Part shown: piece by piece, positions 54,037 to 62,682 of the stretch
Layout of the letters: every line of letters begins with the position of its first letter
Position numbering within the stretch: the first letter of the stretch is position 1
From: Robiginitalea sediminis
GTDB taxonomy: Bacteria; Bacteroidota; Bacteroidia; Flavobacteriales; Flavobacteriaceae
Direction of reading: 5' to 3'
Assembly (NCBI RefSeq): GCF_002198115.1
Contig: NZ_NGNR01000004.1
Coordinates: forward strand, 265,011 to 329,010
DNA length: 64,000 nt
Translations under genes and position numbers: made by a program
The notes under the pieces: generated by a model
What the model saw: the letters and a program-made list of their open reading frames with translations, nothing else
The model's database searches: none
What the model was told of the DNA's origin: nothing

Positions 54037-56088
54037 ATGGCAAACGACAATAAAACCCCCCAAAGAAAACCGCGGTTCAGTTCCTGGTGGATTTACGGGC
54101 TGATTATTATTTTCCTGATCGGGTTCCAGTTTTTTGGAAGCGATACCCTATCCCCCACCCAGAAAACCACCACCTCCGAACTTCAGGAATTCCTCCGCAA
54201 TGGGGATATCGACAAGATTCTGATTATCACCAATACCCGGCAGGCCAAGGTGTTCCTTACCGAGGAAGCGCTGGCCAAGGACGTGCACAAGGACGTCTCC
54301 CAGCAGCCGTTCTCCATTACAACCGGTTCTGTCCCTCACTATGTGTTGGATTATGGGGACTTGCAGAATTTTGAAAACGACATCAAGAAAATCAAGCAGG
54401 AAAACAACCTGGACACAGTGGTGGACTATACCACCGAGTCCAATGTTTTCATGGAACTGCTCTTTACCATCCTGCCTTTCGTGCTCATTATCGGGATCTG
54501 GATTTACCTTATGCGACGCATGTCCGGCGGGGCCGGGGGCGGAGCCGGGGGCCAGATTTTTAATATCGGGAAGTCCAAGGCCAAACTCTTCGATGAAAAG
54601 ACCGATACCCGCACCTCGTTTAAAGATGTGGCCGGGCTCGAAGGGGCCAAGGAAGAGGTGGAGGAAATCGTGGAGTTCCTTAGAAACCCCGATAAGTACA
54701 CCTCCCTGGGGGGCAAAATCCCCAAAGGAGCCCTCCTGGTAGGGCCTCCGGGAACCGGTAAGACCCTTCTGGCCAAGGCCGTGGCCGGGGAAGCCAAAGT
54801 GCCTTTCTTCTCGCTGTCAGGCTCCGATTTTGTGGAAATGTTTGTAGGGGTGGGAGCCTCCCGTGTGAGGGATTTGTTCAAGCAGGCCAAAGACAAAGCC
54901 CCCTCTATTATTTTTATCGATGAAATCGATGCCATCGGGCGGGCCCGGGGCAAGAACAACTTTACCGGTTCCAACGACGAACGGGAAAATACCCTCAACC
55001 AGCTGCTCACCGAAATGGACGGTTTTGGCACCAATACCAACGTCATCGTCCTGGCGGCTACTAACCGGGCCGATGTCCTGGACAAGGCCCTTATGCGGGC
55101 CGGGCGCTTCGACCGTCAGATTTACGTAGACCTCCCGGATATCCGGGAACGGAAGGAAATCTTTGAGGTGCACCTGAGGCCCATCAAGACCGCAGAAACC
55201 CTCGACCTGGATTTCCTGGCCCGGCAAACCCCCGGGTTCTCGGGCGCCGATATTGCCAATGTCTGCAACGAGGCAGCCCTGATAGCCGCACGGAAAGAGA
55301 AGAAAGCCGTTACCAAACAGGATTTCCTGGACGCTGTAGACCGGATTGTTGGCGGCCTGGAAAAGAAAAACAAAATCATCACCCCTGGCGAGAAAAAGAC
55401 TATCGCCTACCACGAAGCCGGCCACGCCACCGTGAGCTGGATGCTGGAGCATGCCGCCCCCCTGGTAAAGGTTACCATCGTACCCCGGGGGCAGTCCCTG
55501 GGAGCCGCCTGGTACCTGCCTGAGGAGCGTCTTCTGGTACGCCCGGAGCAGATGAAGGACGAAATGTGCGCCACCCTGGGAGGAAGAGCCGCAGAGAAGG
55601 TAATTTTCGACAAGATATCCACCGGTGCCCTTAGTGACCTGGAAAAAGTAACCAAGCAGGCCCGTGCGATGGTGACTATTTACGGGCTGAATGAAGAAAT
55701 AGGCAATGTGACCTACTACGACTCCAGCGGGCAAAGCGAATACGGGTTCACCAAACCCTATAGCGAGGAGACGGCCCGGATCATAGACCATGAGATTTCC
55801 CGGATTATAGAGGAGCAATATGCCAGGGCCGTGGAGGTACTTACGGAGAACAAAGACAAGCTCACGGAGCTTGCAGAGCTTTTACTCGAAAAAGAAGTTA
55901 TCTTTAAGGAGGACTTGGAGCGCATTTTTGGCAAGCGACCCTTTGAGGAAAATTTCGATCGGCTTGGGCAGGAGAAATCCATCCCGGAAGAAAACACGGG
56001 GGAAACAGCCCCTTCGGACGAGGTGACCCCTGAAGATGAAAACAGTTCAGGCAACTCCGGGCCAGAAACCGCAGTGAAAGAAAAATAA
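54037..56088 (+). CDS. ftsH: ATP-dependent zinc metalloprotease FtsH
   Basis: 683 residues: two membrane segments (about 18-33 and 131-150) enclose a periplasmic domain, then an AAA domain with Walker A GPPGTGKT (about 238-245) and a zinc protease domain with HEAGH (459-463). It degrades membrane and some soluble proteins. The last 40 residues are acidic and low-complexity. It is immediately upstream of lipid genes; in E. coli FtsH controls LPS/phospholipid balance, but that role here is inference. Confidence 0.96.
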   Translation: MANDNKTPQRKPRFSSWWIYGLIIIFLIGFQFFGSDTLSPTQKTTTSELQEFLRNGDIDKILIITNTRQAKVFLTEEALAKDVHKDVSQQPFSITTGSVPHYVLDYGDLQNFENDIKKIKQENNLDTVVDYTTESNVFMELLFTILPFVLIIGIWIYLMRRMSGGAGGGAGGQIFNIGKSKAKLFDEKTDTRTSFKDVAGLEGAKEEVEEIVEFLRNPDKYTSLGGKIPKGALLVGPPGTGKTLLAKAVAGEAKVPFFSLSGSDFVEMFVGVGASRVRDLFKQAKDKAPSIIFIDEIDAIGRARGKNNFTGSNDERENTLNQLLTEMDGFGTNTNVIVLAATNRADVLDKALMRAGRFDRQIYVDLPDIRERKEIFEVHLRPIKTAETLDLDFLARQTPGFSGADIANVCNEAALIAARKEKKAVTKQDFLDAVDRIVGGLEKKNKIITPGEKKTIAYHEAGHATVSWMLEHAAPLVKVTIVPRGQSLGAAWYLPEERLLVRPEQMKDEMCATLGGRAAEKVIFDKISTGALSDLEKVTKQARAMVTIYGLNEEIGNVTYYDSSGQSEYGFTKPYSEETARIIDHEISRIIEEQYARAVEVLTENKDKLTELAELLLEKEVIFKEDLERIFGKRPFEENFDRLGQEKSIPEENTGETAPSDEVTPEDENSSGNSGPETAVKEK

Positions 56089-56101
56089 GGCCGCAACGGT
56101 C

Positions 56102-56716
56102 ATGGGAATACTCGATAAACTTTTCGGAGGGGGCAAAAAAAAGAAGGGCTCCAGGGAAACGGTGCAGACCCGGGGGGAGCATATGCCCGACCTCCAGATC
56201 CCCGTCGATGAGAAGTTTACTATCCACTTTAAGAAAAACGGCGGGAAGTTTCTATACTGCGACAGCTTCGAGGAGGCTACCGCTGCGCTGCGGGACATCA
56301 TTGAGGAGAACCATTGGGGCACTACGCCCTTTTTCAGTATGAACCCCCACCTGGAAAGTCGGTTTAAGGGGGAAGGCGTCCGCTTTACGGACAAGGTGAG
56401 CGAAAGTGATGTTTTCTTCACGACCTGCGAGCACCTGATTGCTCAAAACGGTTCCATTTTGGTATCTTCCAACCAACTGCGGGAGAAAAAACTGCATGAA
56501 ATCCCCGTGAACATCGTTGTTTTTGCCACCACCAGCCAACTGCTGGAATCCCTGGGGGAAGGGCTGAAATCGATTAAAAAGAAATACCGGCAGCAAATAC
56601 CGACCAATATCACTACCCTGAAGCATTTCGAGCCTACGGACGACAATTCGAAGGATTTTATGACCTATGGGAGCAGTTCCAAACATTTATACCTGATCCT
56701 GCTGGAAGACCTTTAG
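56102..56716 (+). CDS. LUD-domain protein (LutC-like)
   Basis: 204 residues with a basic N-terminus (GGGKKKKGSRE). The core contains VSESDVFFTTCEHLIAQNGSILVSS, matching the LUD fold of LutC/YkgG. LutC acts in lactate use with LutA and LutB, but neither is nearby, and the neighbours are ftsH and cdsA. Its role here is unknown. It lies 13 bp after ftsH and 2 bp before cdsA. Confidence 0.8.
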   Translation: MGILDKLFGGGKKKKGSRETVQTRGEHMPDLQIPVDEKFTIHFKKNGGKFLYCDSFEEATAALRDIIEENHWGTTPFFSMNPHLESRFKGEGVRFTDKVSESDVFFTTCEHLIAQNGSILVSSNQLREKKLHEIPVNIVVFATTSQLLESLGEGLKSIKKKYRQQIPTNITTLKHFEPTDDNSKDFMTYGSSSKHLYLILLEDL

Positions 56717-56718
56717 GT

Positions 56719-57525
56719 ATGAAAGAAGTCTTCCGACGCCTGATCACCGGGGCCGTTTATGTCCTGCTACTGCTTTCCGCCGTTTTTCTCAGCTCGGATG
56801 CTTTCGACTTCATTTTCATGGTATTTGGCCTGGCCTGCCTCTACGAGTATAAAAGGCTGGTTCGCCTGCCGGGGTATTATATTTTTATCGCTTACCTGGG
56901 GCTCTGGTGGGTTTTTATCTACCTGACCCGGAGCCAGGCCCTCATCCAGACCCTGCTGATCCTTACCCTTATGGTAGACCTGGTCCTGGTAGCGCAATTA
57001 TTTAACCGCCGGGAACGCCACCCGGGCCTTTTTGAGAAATTCGTCGTCGGGTTATTCTATCTGGGGGGAGGCTGTATTTTCCTCACCATGATCCCTTATC
57101 AGGACGACCAGTTTGCCAAATGGCTCATAATGGGCATATTCCTGATTATTTGGGTCAACGATTCCTTTGCCTACCTGGTGGGTAAAACCCTGGGAAAACA
57201 CAAGCTCTTCCCATCTGTCTCGCCCAAGAAAACCGTGGAAGGGACCATCGGCGGGTTCCTGTTTTCCATGGTCGCCGCCGTATTGATCGGGCATTTCATG
57301 CCCCCGGTAATGCGTACCTCCCACTGGCTGGCCTTAACGGTGGTCCTTACCGGGATGGGAACCCTTGGCGACCTGATTGAATCGCGCCTGAAGCGGCGTG
57401 CCGGACTTAAAGACAGCGGCGCCATCCTGCCGGGTCACGGGGGGATGCTCGACCGGTTGGACAGCCTGGTTTTTGCCGCGCCTTTTGCCTATCTTACTTT
57501 AATTGTACTCCAATATGTTTCATAA
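56719..57525 (+). CDS. cdsA: Phosphatidate cytidylyltransferase
   Basis: 268 residues with about seven membrane segments. It makes CDP-diacylglycerol. The signature is complete at the C-terminus (LKRRAGLKDSGAILPGHGG, then MLDRLDSL), holding the catalytic Asp residues. Its 3' end overlaps psd by 11 bp. Confidence 0.95.
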   Translation: MKEVFRRLITGAVYVLLLLSAVFLSSDAFDFIFMVFGLACLYEYKRLVRLPGYYIFIAYLGLWWVFIYLTRSQALIQTLLILTLMVDLVLVAQLFNRRERHPGLFEKFVVGLFYLGGGCIFLTMIPYQDDQFAKWLIMGIFLIIWVNDSFAYLVGKTLGKHKLFPSVSPKKTVEGTIGGFLFSMVAAVLIGHFMPPVMRTSHWLALTVVLTGMGTLGDLIESRLKRRAGLKDSGAILPGHGGMLDRLDSLVFAAPFAYLTLIVLQYVS

Positions 57526-58186
57526 AGAGGGACAGCAGATTATCCTGGTAAGTTTCTTTGTGGCCTGTGCCCTGGCCCTGGGAGCCGAATTTTATATTGA
57601 GCCCCAATGGCTTCGGATTGGGTTACAGGTGGTGGTGGTGATACTGCTGATACTCATTCTGCAGTTTTTCCGAAACCCCAAGCGGACGGTCGTGCCCAGT
57701 TTCGATGAAATCCTCGCTCCCGTAGACGGAAAAGTGGTGGTTATTGAACGGACAGAAGAAAAGGAATACTTCAAGGACGAACGCCTGCAAATTTCCATTT
57801 TTATGTCCCCCCTTAATGTGCATGTCTGCCGCTATCCGGCCACAGGGGTGATCACCTATTCCAAATACCACCCGGGCAAGTACCTGGTGGCCTGGCACCC
57901 CAAATCGAGCGAGGAGAATGAAAGGACCACGGTGGTGATACGGACCCCCAAATTCGGCGAAATCCTCTACCGGCAGGTAGCGGGGGCCATGGCCCGCCGT
58001 ATTGTGAACTATGCCGAGGAAGGCGAAAGCGTCCAACAGGGGGAGGATTCAGGTTTTATTAAATTTGGGTCGCGCCTGGATTTGTTCCTGCCCCCGGACT
58101 GCCTCCCCGCCGTGCGACTGAACCAAAAAGTAAAAGGGGCCGTATCTTGTATAGCCACCCGAGCGGAGAACGAAAATGGATCGTGA
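57515..58186 (+). CDS. psd: Phosphatidylserine decarboxylase (short form)
   Basis: 223 residues from ATG 57515. It makes phosphatidylethanolamine. An N-terminal membrane region (about 7-50) precedes the catalytic domain with FMSPLNVHVCRYP and FIKFGSRLDLFLP, where self-cleavage at the Ser of FGS (near 185) forms the pyruvoyl group. The G-S motif replaces the LGST of larger PSDs, as in the short Bacteroidota type. Coupled to cdsA and acbp by overlaps. Confidence 0.92.
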   Translation: MFHKEGQQIILVSFFVACALALGAEFYIEPQWLRIGLQVVVVILLILILQFFRNPKRTVVPSFDEILAPVDGKVVVIERTEEKEYFKDERLQISIFMSPLNVHVCRYPATGVITYSKYHPGKYLVAWHPKSSEENERTTVVIRTPKFGEILYRQVAGAMARRIVNYAEEGESVQQGEDSGFIKFGSRLDLFLPPDCLPAVRLNQKVKGAVSCIATRAENENGS

Positions 58187-58442
58187 AGCCCTTTACCTGG
58201 AATTCGAGAAAGCGGTTGAGGTCATCAACAGCTACACCGAGCCGTTTCCGGCAGACCTCTTGCTGAAGCTGTACGCCTATTACAAAATTGCCAACCAGAA
58301 TTACAACAACCCGGGCAGTAAAACCCCGCTTATCAACGCCTTTAAAGCCAACGCCCTGATCCAGGCACGGGACATGGAGCCCGAAGAAGCCATGAGAGCC
58401 TATATAGAACTGGTCAAAAAGGAAGTCCCCAAACTCAAGTAG
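58176..58442 (+). CDS. Acyl-CoA-binding protein
   Basis: 88 residues, the four-helix ACBP fold by pattern: LYAYYKIANQNYNNPG and LINAFKANALIQARDMEPEE, with Tyr and Lys at the usual acyl-CoA sites. ACBP carries long-chain acyl-CoA; it is common in eukaryotes and found in some bacteria. It overlaps psd by 11 bp and its last 8 bp overlap the convergent creatininase stop. Confidence 0.9.
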   Translation: MDREALYLEFEKAVEVINSYTEPFPADLLLKLYAYYKIANQNYNNPGSKTPLINAFKANALIQARDMEPEEAMRAYIELVKKEVPKLK

Positions 58443-59208
58443 CCTCCTGCTGGTAAAAATCTCCTGGGTCTGCCTTGCAGAGATCCAGGAAAAATTGCCC
58501 CATTTTTTCCTGTAAAAGTCCTACGATTTCCTGGCCCTTCGCTGCGGTAGCCGCCGAAGGATCTCCCACTCCGGTGTCTACCGTCGCCTCGGACCAGCGG
58601 CGCTCAGTCCATGCCCAGGATTCGCCCAGCGCGTCAATTTTAAAACGACGGGAGGCTCCCTTACCCCAGGATTCACGGGGAAGGACCAGATCGGGGCGCA
58701 GGTGCAGCAACAGGCTGGTCTCCACCTCATCTGCATGGTCGCCTGGCGCCACCCCCAGGGCTTCGCGGTCCAAAGCCCGGAACCACTCCGTCATACAGAT
58801 CAGCAGGTCCGGGTACCGCAGACCGAGTTCGCGCAATAGCGGTTTGAAATTGTTTCCTCCATGGCTGTTAAACACCAGTAACTTGGGCACCCCTTGCCTG
58901 CTCAGGGTGGCGGCAATATCATCCAGGATAGCCAACTGGGTACTGGGGTTCAGGTTCATATCCAGGTAGATGTCGGACTGCCCTGTATTCACCCCAAAGG
59001 GGATGGTGGGCAGCACAACAAGCCTGCCACCACGTTCCCAGGCGTAGGCCGCCGCAGCCGCTGCAAGGGCATCGGCCTCTATGTTGTCCGTTCCATAGGG
59101 CAAATGGTAGTTATGGGCTTCGGTAGCCCCCCAGGGCAAAACGGCCAGTTCGAACCGCTGCTCACTAAGTGCTTTCCAATTGGTTTCTGCCAGAATATAA
59201 GGTCTCAT
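58435..59208 (-). CDS. Creatininase-family amidohydrolase
   Basis: 257 residues from ATG 59208. The metal site is seen as GATEAHNYHLPYGTDN (Glu30, His32, Asp41), with LVFNSHGGNNFKPLLREL and a DHADEVETSLLL block. The family includes creatininase and riboflavin-pathway enzymes (ArfB type), so the substrate cannot be named. It lies 13 bp after the sterol-desaturase-like gene on the same strand and is probably cotranscribed with it. Confidence 0.88.
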   Translation of the reverse strand: MRPYILAETNWKALSEQRFELAVLPWGATEAHNYHLPYGTDNIEADALAAAAAAYAWERGGRLVVLPTIPFGVNTGQSDIYLDMNLNPSTQLAILDDIAATLSRQGVPKLLVFNSHGGNNFKPLLRELGLRYPDLLICMTEWFRALDREALGVAPGDHADEVETSLLLHLRPDLVLPRESWGKGASRRFKIDALGESWAWTERRWSEATVDTGVGDPSAATAAKGQEIVGLLQEKMGQFFLDLCKADPGDFYQQEAT

Positions 59209-59221
59209 AATCCGATACGAT

Positions 59222-60493
59222 TTACAGGGTGGTCCCGGATGATACCGGGGCCCCATTGGTAGTGCGCCCCCAATATAGCCCCCCGAGGAGGGTCAGGACA
59301 AAATAGAGGGCAACGGCCATAGCCCCAAAGGACCAATACTCCCCGATGCCAAACCAGTCCTGGGTAGTCCAGATCAGCCAGAGACCTGCCAGAGACCTGC
59401 CGGTTTCCACCCACAGGGCATAGGGTTTGCGATCCATTAGGGCGGTATACCCGAAAATCCCGACAAAGATAAAAGCCCCGAAGAGCAGCAGGCCCGGGGT
59501 CCCGATTTGCCCATAGTTGTAGAACATGAAAATTAACAGCGCCAGGGATACGGTCATTTGTCCGATGGCATAGGCCTTAAGCCCCGCACCTGCGGGGGTC
59601 CGGTACCGCTCAAACCCGTAAACATCCCCAATGATTTCCCTAGGGTATACCTCCGCGACATCGGCGGGGCGCCACCCGGTGGGCATAAACCAGATCCGGA
59701 ATTTATCCCGCCAGCTGCGGGTGCGCCAGGCATCCTGCATAAGACCCCAAAGGTGTTGGAAATTAATGAGTACCGGGTTCCAGGTCCGGGCCGGTTTAAG
59801 GACCCCGTACTGCGGGGGTACTTCTTCGAGTTCCTCCTGGAATGTGCCAAAGAAGCGGTCCCAGATGCAGAGGACCTGCCCCAGGTTTTTATCGATATAC
59901 TGCGGGTTGATAGCATGGTGGACCCGGTGCTGGGAGGGGGTTACGATTACGTATTCCAGCCATCCCATTTTACCAATATGCTGGGTATGGTACCAAAACT
60001 GGGCGAAAAGGTGAACGGGCGCCAGGATAGCAATAACCTGTTCGGGAACCCCGAGTAGAGCCGCCGGGATAAGCAGGAGGGAAAAATACCCCACCAGGTT
60101 GGAAACCGGTTGCCGCAGGGCACAGGCCAGGTTGAATTCCTCGCTGCTGTGGTGGATCACATGCTGATTCCAGAAGACATTGACGTGGTGGCTGAGCCGG
60201 TGGTTCCAGTACCCGGCAAAATCGATAGCGACAAAAGCCACAAGCCAGATGGCCCACCCAGCCTCCAGGCGGACCAGGGCTAAGTGTTCTACCAAAAAAG
60301 GATAAGAAACCAGAACCACCACCAGCCCCAGGGAATCCTTGACGATGTTTGTAAGGCCCGAACTGATACTGCTGACGGTATCCATCACCCGGTACTTTTG
60401 ATTTCGTGCCAGGGCCCCGTAGAGGATTTCCACACCCATCAAGAGAATGAAGAAGGGAATGGCGTAAAGCAGGGCGTTGGCATATGCTTCCAT
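59222..60493 (-). CDS. Sterol desaturase / fatty acid hydroxylase superfamily protein
   Basis: 423 residues from ATG 60493, with about seven or more membrane segments. The di-iron His boxes are HRLSHH, HHSSEEF, HTQH and HRVHH. The region resembles alkylglycerol monooxygenase (TMEM195-like) rather than short sterol desaturases, mainly by length and spacing. It inserts oxygen or a double bond into a lipid; the substrate is unknown. It stands at the far end of the lipid-gene region. Confidence 0.85.
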   Translation of the reverse strand: MEAYANALLYAIPFFILLMGVEILYGALARNQKYRVMDTVSSISSGLTNIVKDSLGLVVVLVSYPFLVEHLALVRLEAGWAIWLVAFVAIDFAGYWNHRLSHHVNVFWNQHVIHHSSEEFNLACALRQPVSNLVGYFSLLLIPAALLGVPEQVIAILAPVHLFAQFWYHTQHIGKMGWLEYVIVTPSQHRVHHAINPQYIDKNLGQVLCIWDRFFGTFQEELEEVPPQYGVLKPARTWNPVLINFQHLWGLMQDAWRTRSWRDKFRIWFMPTGWRPADVAEVYPREIIGDVYGFERYRTPAGAGLKAYAIGQMTVSLALLIFMFYNYGQIGTPGLLLFGAFIFVGIFGYTALMDRKPYALWVETGRSLAGLWLIWTTQDWFGIGEYWSFGAMAVALYFVLTLLGGLYWGRTTNGAPVSSGTTL

Positions 60494-61011
60494 AGGGGGT
60501 GCTTTGCCCAAAAATAAGAAAAGAATCGGGCCCAAATAACTAGTGGGAAATTCTAGTGTCCGCCATGGCGAAGGATTCGCTTACAGTTTAGGGAGTGCCT
60601 GGTGCAAATGGAATTTCGCGGGTGAAGGGGAGTTGCATGGGAATGGGGTAAATTGTACCTGGGGCTTTGGGGCATTTCCCCAGGGATTTATTTGAAAATT
60701 TGAAGAGGTGCCAATTCGAAAATGAAGACGGAACTCCGTAATCTGAACTTTACCGGATAGGAAATTGCAGTGTCAAAGGGTACCTTTTAACCTGGGGCTT
60801 TGGGGCATTTCCCCTACCCCCCCAAATCCGAAAAAAGGTGACAACCCCAATACCGACCTTCCGCCCTCTCTGTCCCCCCGCCCTACTCCCCAAAAAAACC
60901 TCAGAACCAGGCTATAAAGATCCGTAATACGCGGATATTCATCCCTTCCGGCTTCCCGGATCCGCAAAAGATTCGGTATCTTTAAGAGAGCATTCCAAAG
61001 CCCGTATCCGG
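60494..61011. other. Intergenic region with 25-bp direct repeats
   Basis: 518 bp between divergent genes, with no gene I can support. It holds two exact copies of a 25-bp sequence (60657-60681 and 60790-60814; starting ACCTGGGGCTTTGGGG) 133 bp apart. The first copy is followed by AGG so that CCTGGGG and CCCCAGG form a stem. TATCTTTA at 60977-60984 is a -7 candidate for the mscS gene. Confidence 0.6.
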
Positions 61012-61929
61012 ATGAAAGAATTCGAGAGATTCATACAAGCCTTACAGGGGCTGGACTCCAACGAGCTCTTGGTGCAACTTGCCCAGTTTACCGTTTGGGT
61101 CCTTTTTATCCTGCTGATGACTTGGCTGGTGCGAAAGGGGATTAACCGCGCCCTGGACGATAACACTACCCGCTATCGGGCCAAAAAAGTCGTCCGGCTG
61201 GTTAGTTATGCCCTTATCCTGTTGCTCGCCCTGGTCACCTTTACCGGCAAGGTGCAATACTTTACCCTGGCAATAGGCCTAATTAGCGCCGGGCTGGCCT
61301 TTGCCTTGCAGGAGGTTATCCTGAGCCTTGCCGGGTGGGTAGCCATCTTTGCCTCCGGACTATATAAACCCGGGGACCGGGTGGAGATTAACAACGTTAA
61401 AGGGGATGTTATAGACATTGGCCTTACCCGTACCACCCTAATGGAAATAGGGGAATGGGTCCACAGCGATAACTACAGCGGGCGCATTGTCCAGATTAGC
61501 AACGCCTTTGTTTTCAAAGGGCCTATCCGAAACTACTCCACAGATTTTCCTTTTGTCTGGGACGAAATCAACCTGCCGGTCCGCTATGGGTCCGATCTGA
61601 AACGGGCCCAGGAACTCATCTGGGACATCGCCCAGCAATCCCTTTCGGAATACGCTGAATACGCGCGTACCCAATGGAAAGTTATGGTCCAGAAATACCT
61701 GATCGAAAATGCCAATGTGGCCCCTACCCTAAGCCTTAAACTCACCGATAACTGGGTGGAATTCAACCTGCGTTTTGTGGTGGATTATAAAAAACGACGG
61801 GTTACCAAGGACAGCCTCTACCGTCAGATCCACGAGGCGATTGCGCAGACCGGGGGAGCCGTACAACTGGCATCGGTGACCCTGGAACTTGTCAACTTCC
61901 CCGGGACTCAGGGGCAGTCTAAGGCATAA
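61012..61929 (+). CDS. MscS-family small-conductance mechanosensitive channel
   Basis: 305 residues with three membrane segments (about 22-40, 64-81, 85-115) and a cytoplasmic beta domain. The pore helix LISAGLAFALQEVILSLAGW and the adjoining FASGLYKPGDRVEINNVKGDVIDIGLTR are typical MscS. It releases solutes under hypo-osmotic shock. Its 3' end overlaps the convergent LRR gene by 22 bp. Confidence 0.92.
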   Translation: MKEFERFIQALQGLDSNELLVQLAQFTVWVLFILLMTWLVRKGINRALDDNTTRYRAKKVVRLVSYALILLLALVTFTGKVQYFTLAIGLISAGLAFALQEVILSLAGWVAIFASGLYKPGDRVEINNVKGDVIDIGLTRTTLMEIGEWVHSDNYSGRIVQISNAFVFKGPIRNYSTDFPFVWDEINLPVRYGSDLKRAQELIWDIAQQSLSEYAEYARTQWKVMVQKYLIENANVAPTLSLKLTDNWVEFNLRFVVDYKKRRVTKDSLYRQIHEAIAQTGGAVQLASVTLELVNFPGTQGQSKA

Positions 61930-62543
61930 GTATCCTCGGCATCCTTGGACCAGTTTGGCGGGATACTGGCCAGTTGTTGAGGGCTAACCAGGATACAGGA
62001 CAGCGGGTTGCCTTCAATGGCAAAAGTGTTCAGCAGGCTGTTGGTAGATACATCTATTCCGGTAACGGCATTGTCGGCCAGGGTAAGCAACTGCAAAGCC
62101 GGGTAATCCGCCACATCGAGGCCCGTCATCCTATTCCCGCTGAGGCCTAGCTTTTCAAAGTCGGGGTTCGGACCAATAGTAACCGATTCCAATTGGTTGT
62201 TTTCGGCCCAAACGAAGAGTAGTGAGGTGTTGCGGGACACGTCCAGGGTAGTAAGGGCATTGTTACGGACAGAAAGGTTTTCCAGGGCCGCAAAGGCTTC
62301 AATGCCCGTAAGATTTGTGATGCCCCTCCCGTCTACATTGAGTTCCCTGATGAAGGAGACAGAGGCCGTTACCACCCCTCCGTCCACGGCATCGTCCAGG
62401 CCCAGGTCCACCAGGGCCGATTCAAACGCCGCATCCACGATGGAGGTACGGGGTTGGGGTTGTGGGATGGGCTCAGAATCGGAGTCGTCATCGGAACATG
62501 CCAGGAACAACACGGCAAGGGCCAAAGGGATAAGGGTACGCAT
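61908..62543 (-). CDS. Leucine-rich-repeat lipoprotein
   Basis: 211 residues from ATG 62543. The lipoprotein signal is MRTLIPLALAVLFLACSDDD with the acylated Cys after LFLA. After a D/P-rich linker come several LRRs of the LxxLxVxxNxLxxLDVS kind (about 55-195). Such proteins usually bind other proteins or glycans at the surface; partner unknown. It overlaps mscS tail to tail. An exact -7 element lies just upstream. Confidence 0.88.
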   Translation of the reverse strand: MRTLIPLALAVLFLACSDDDSDSEPIPQPQPRTSIVDAAFESALVDLGLDDAVDGGVVTASVSFIRELNVDGRGITNLTGIEAFAALENLSVRNNALTTLDVSRNTSLLFVWAENNQLESVTIGPNPDFEKLGLSGNRMTGLDVADYPALQLLTLADNAVTGIDVSTNSLLNTFAIEGNPLSCILVSPQQLASIPPNWSKDAEDTYALDCP

Positions 62544-62558
62544 AGCTTCTTTTTTTTT

Positions 62559-62566
62559 CAAAAATA
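62559..62566 (-). promoter_or_regulatory. -7 element of the LRR lipoprotein gene
   Basis: TATTTTTG on the minus strand, 15 bp before ATG 62543, matches TAnnTTTG exactly. No clear TTTG partner was found upstream. Confidence 0.4.
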
Positions 62567-62682
62567 CGAAATGTTATGCCTGCCCTCCCGCAGTCATTTT
62601 CAGAATTGCCTACCGGTTCGTATTTTTATGGAATCCTAATCCGGGGCCAAAACTATCGCGGCCGCAGACCAATACCACTACC

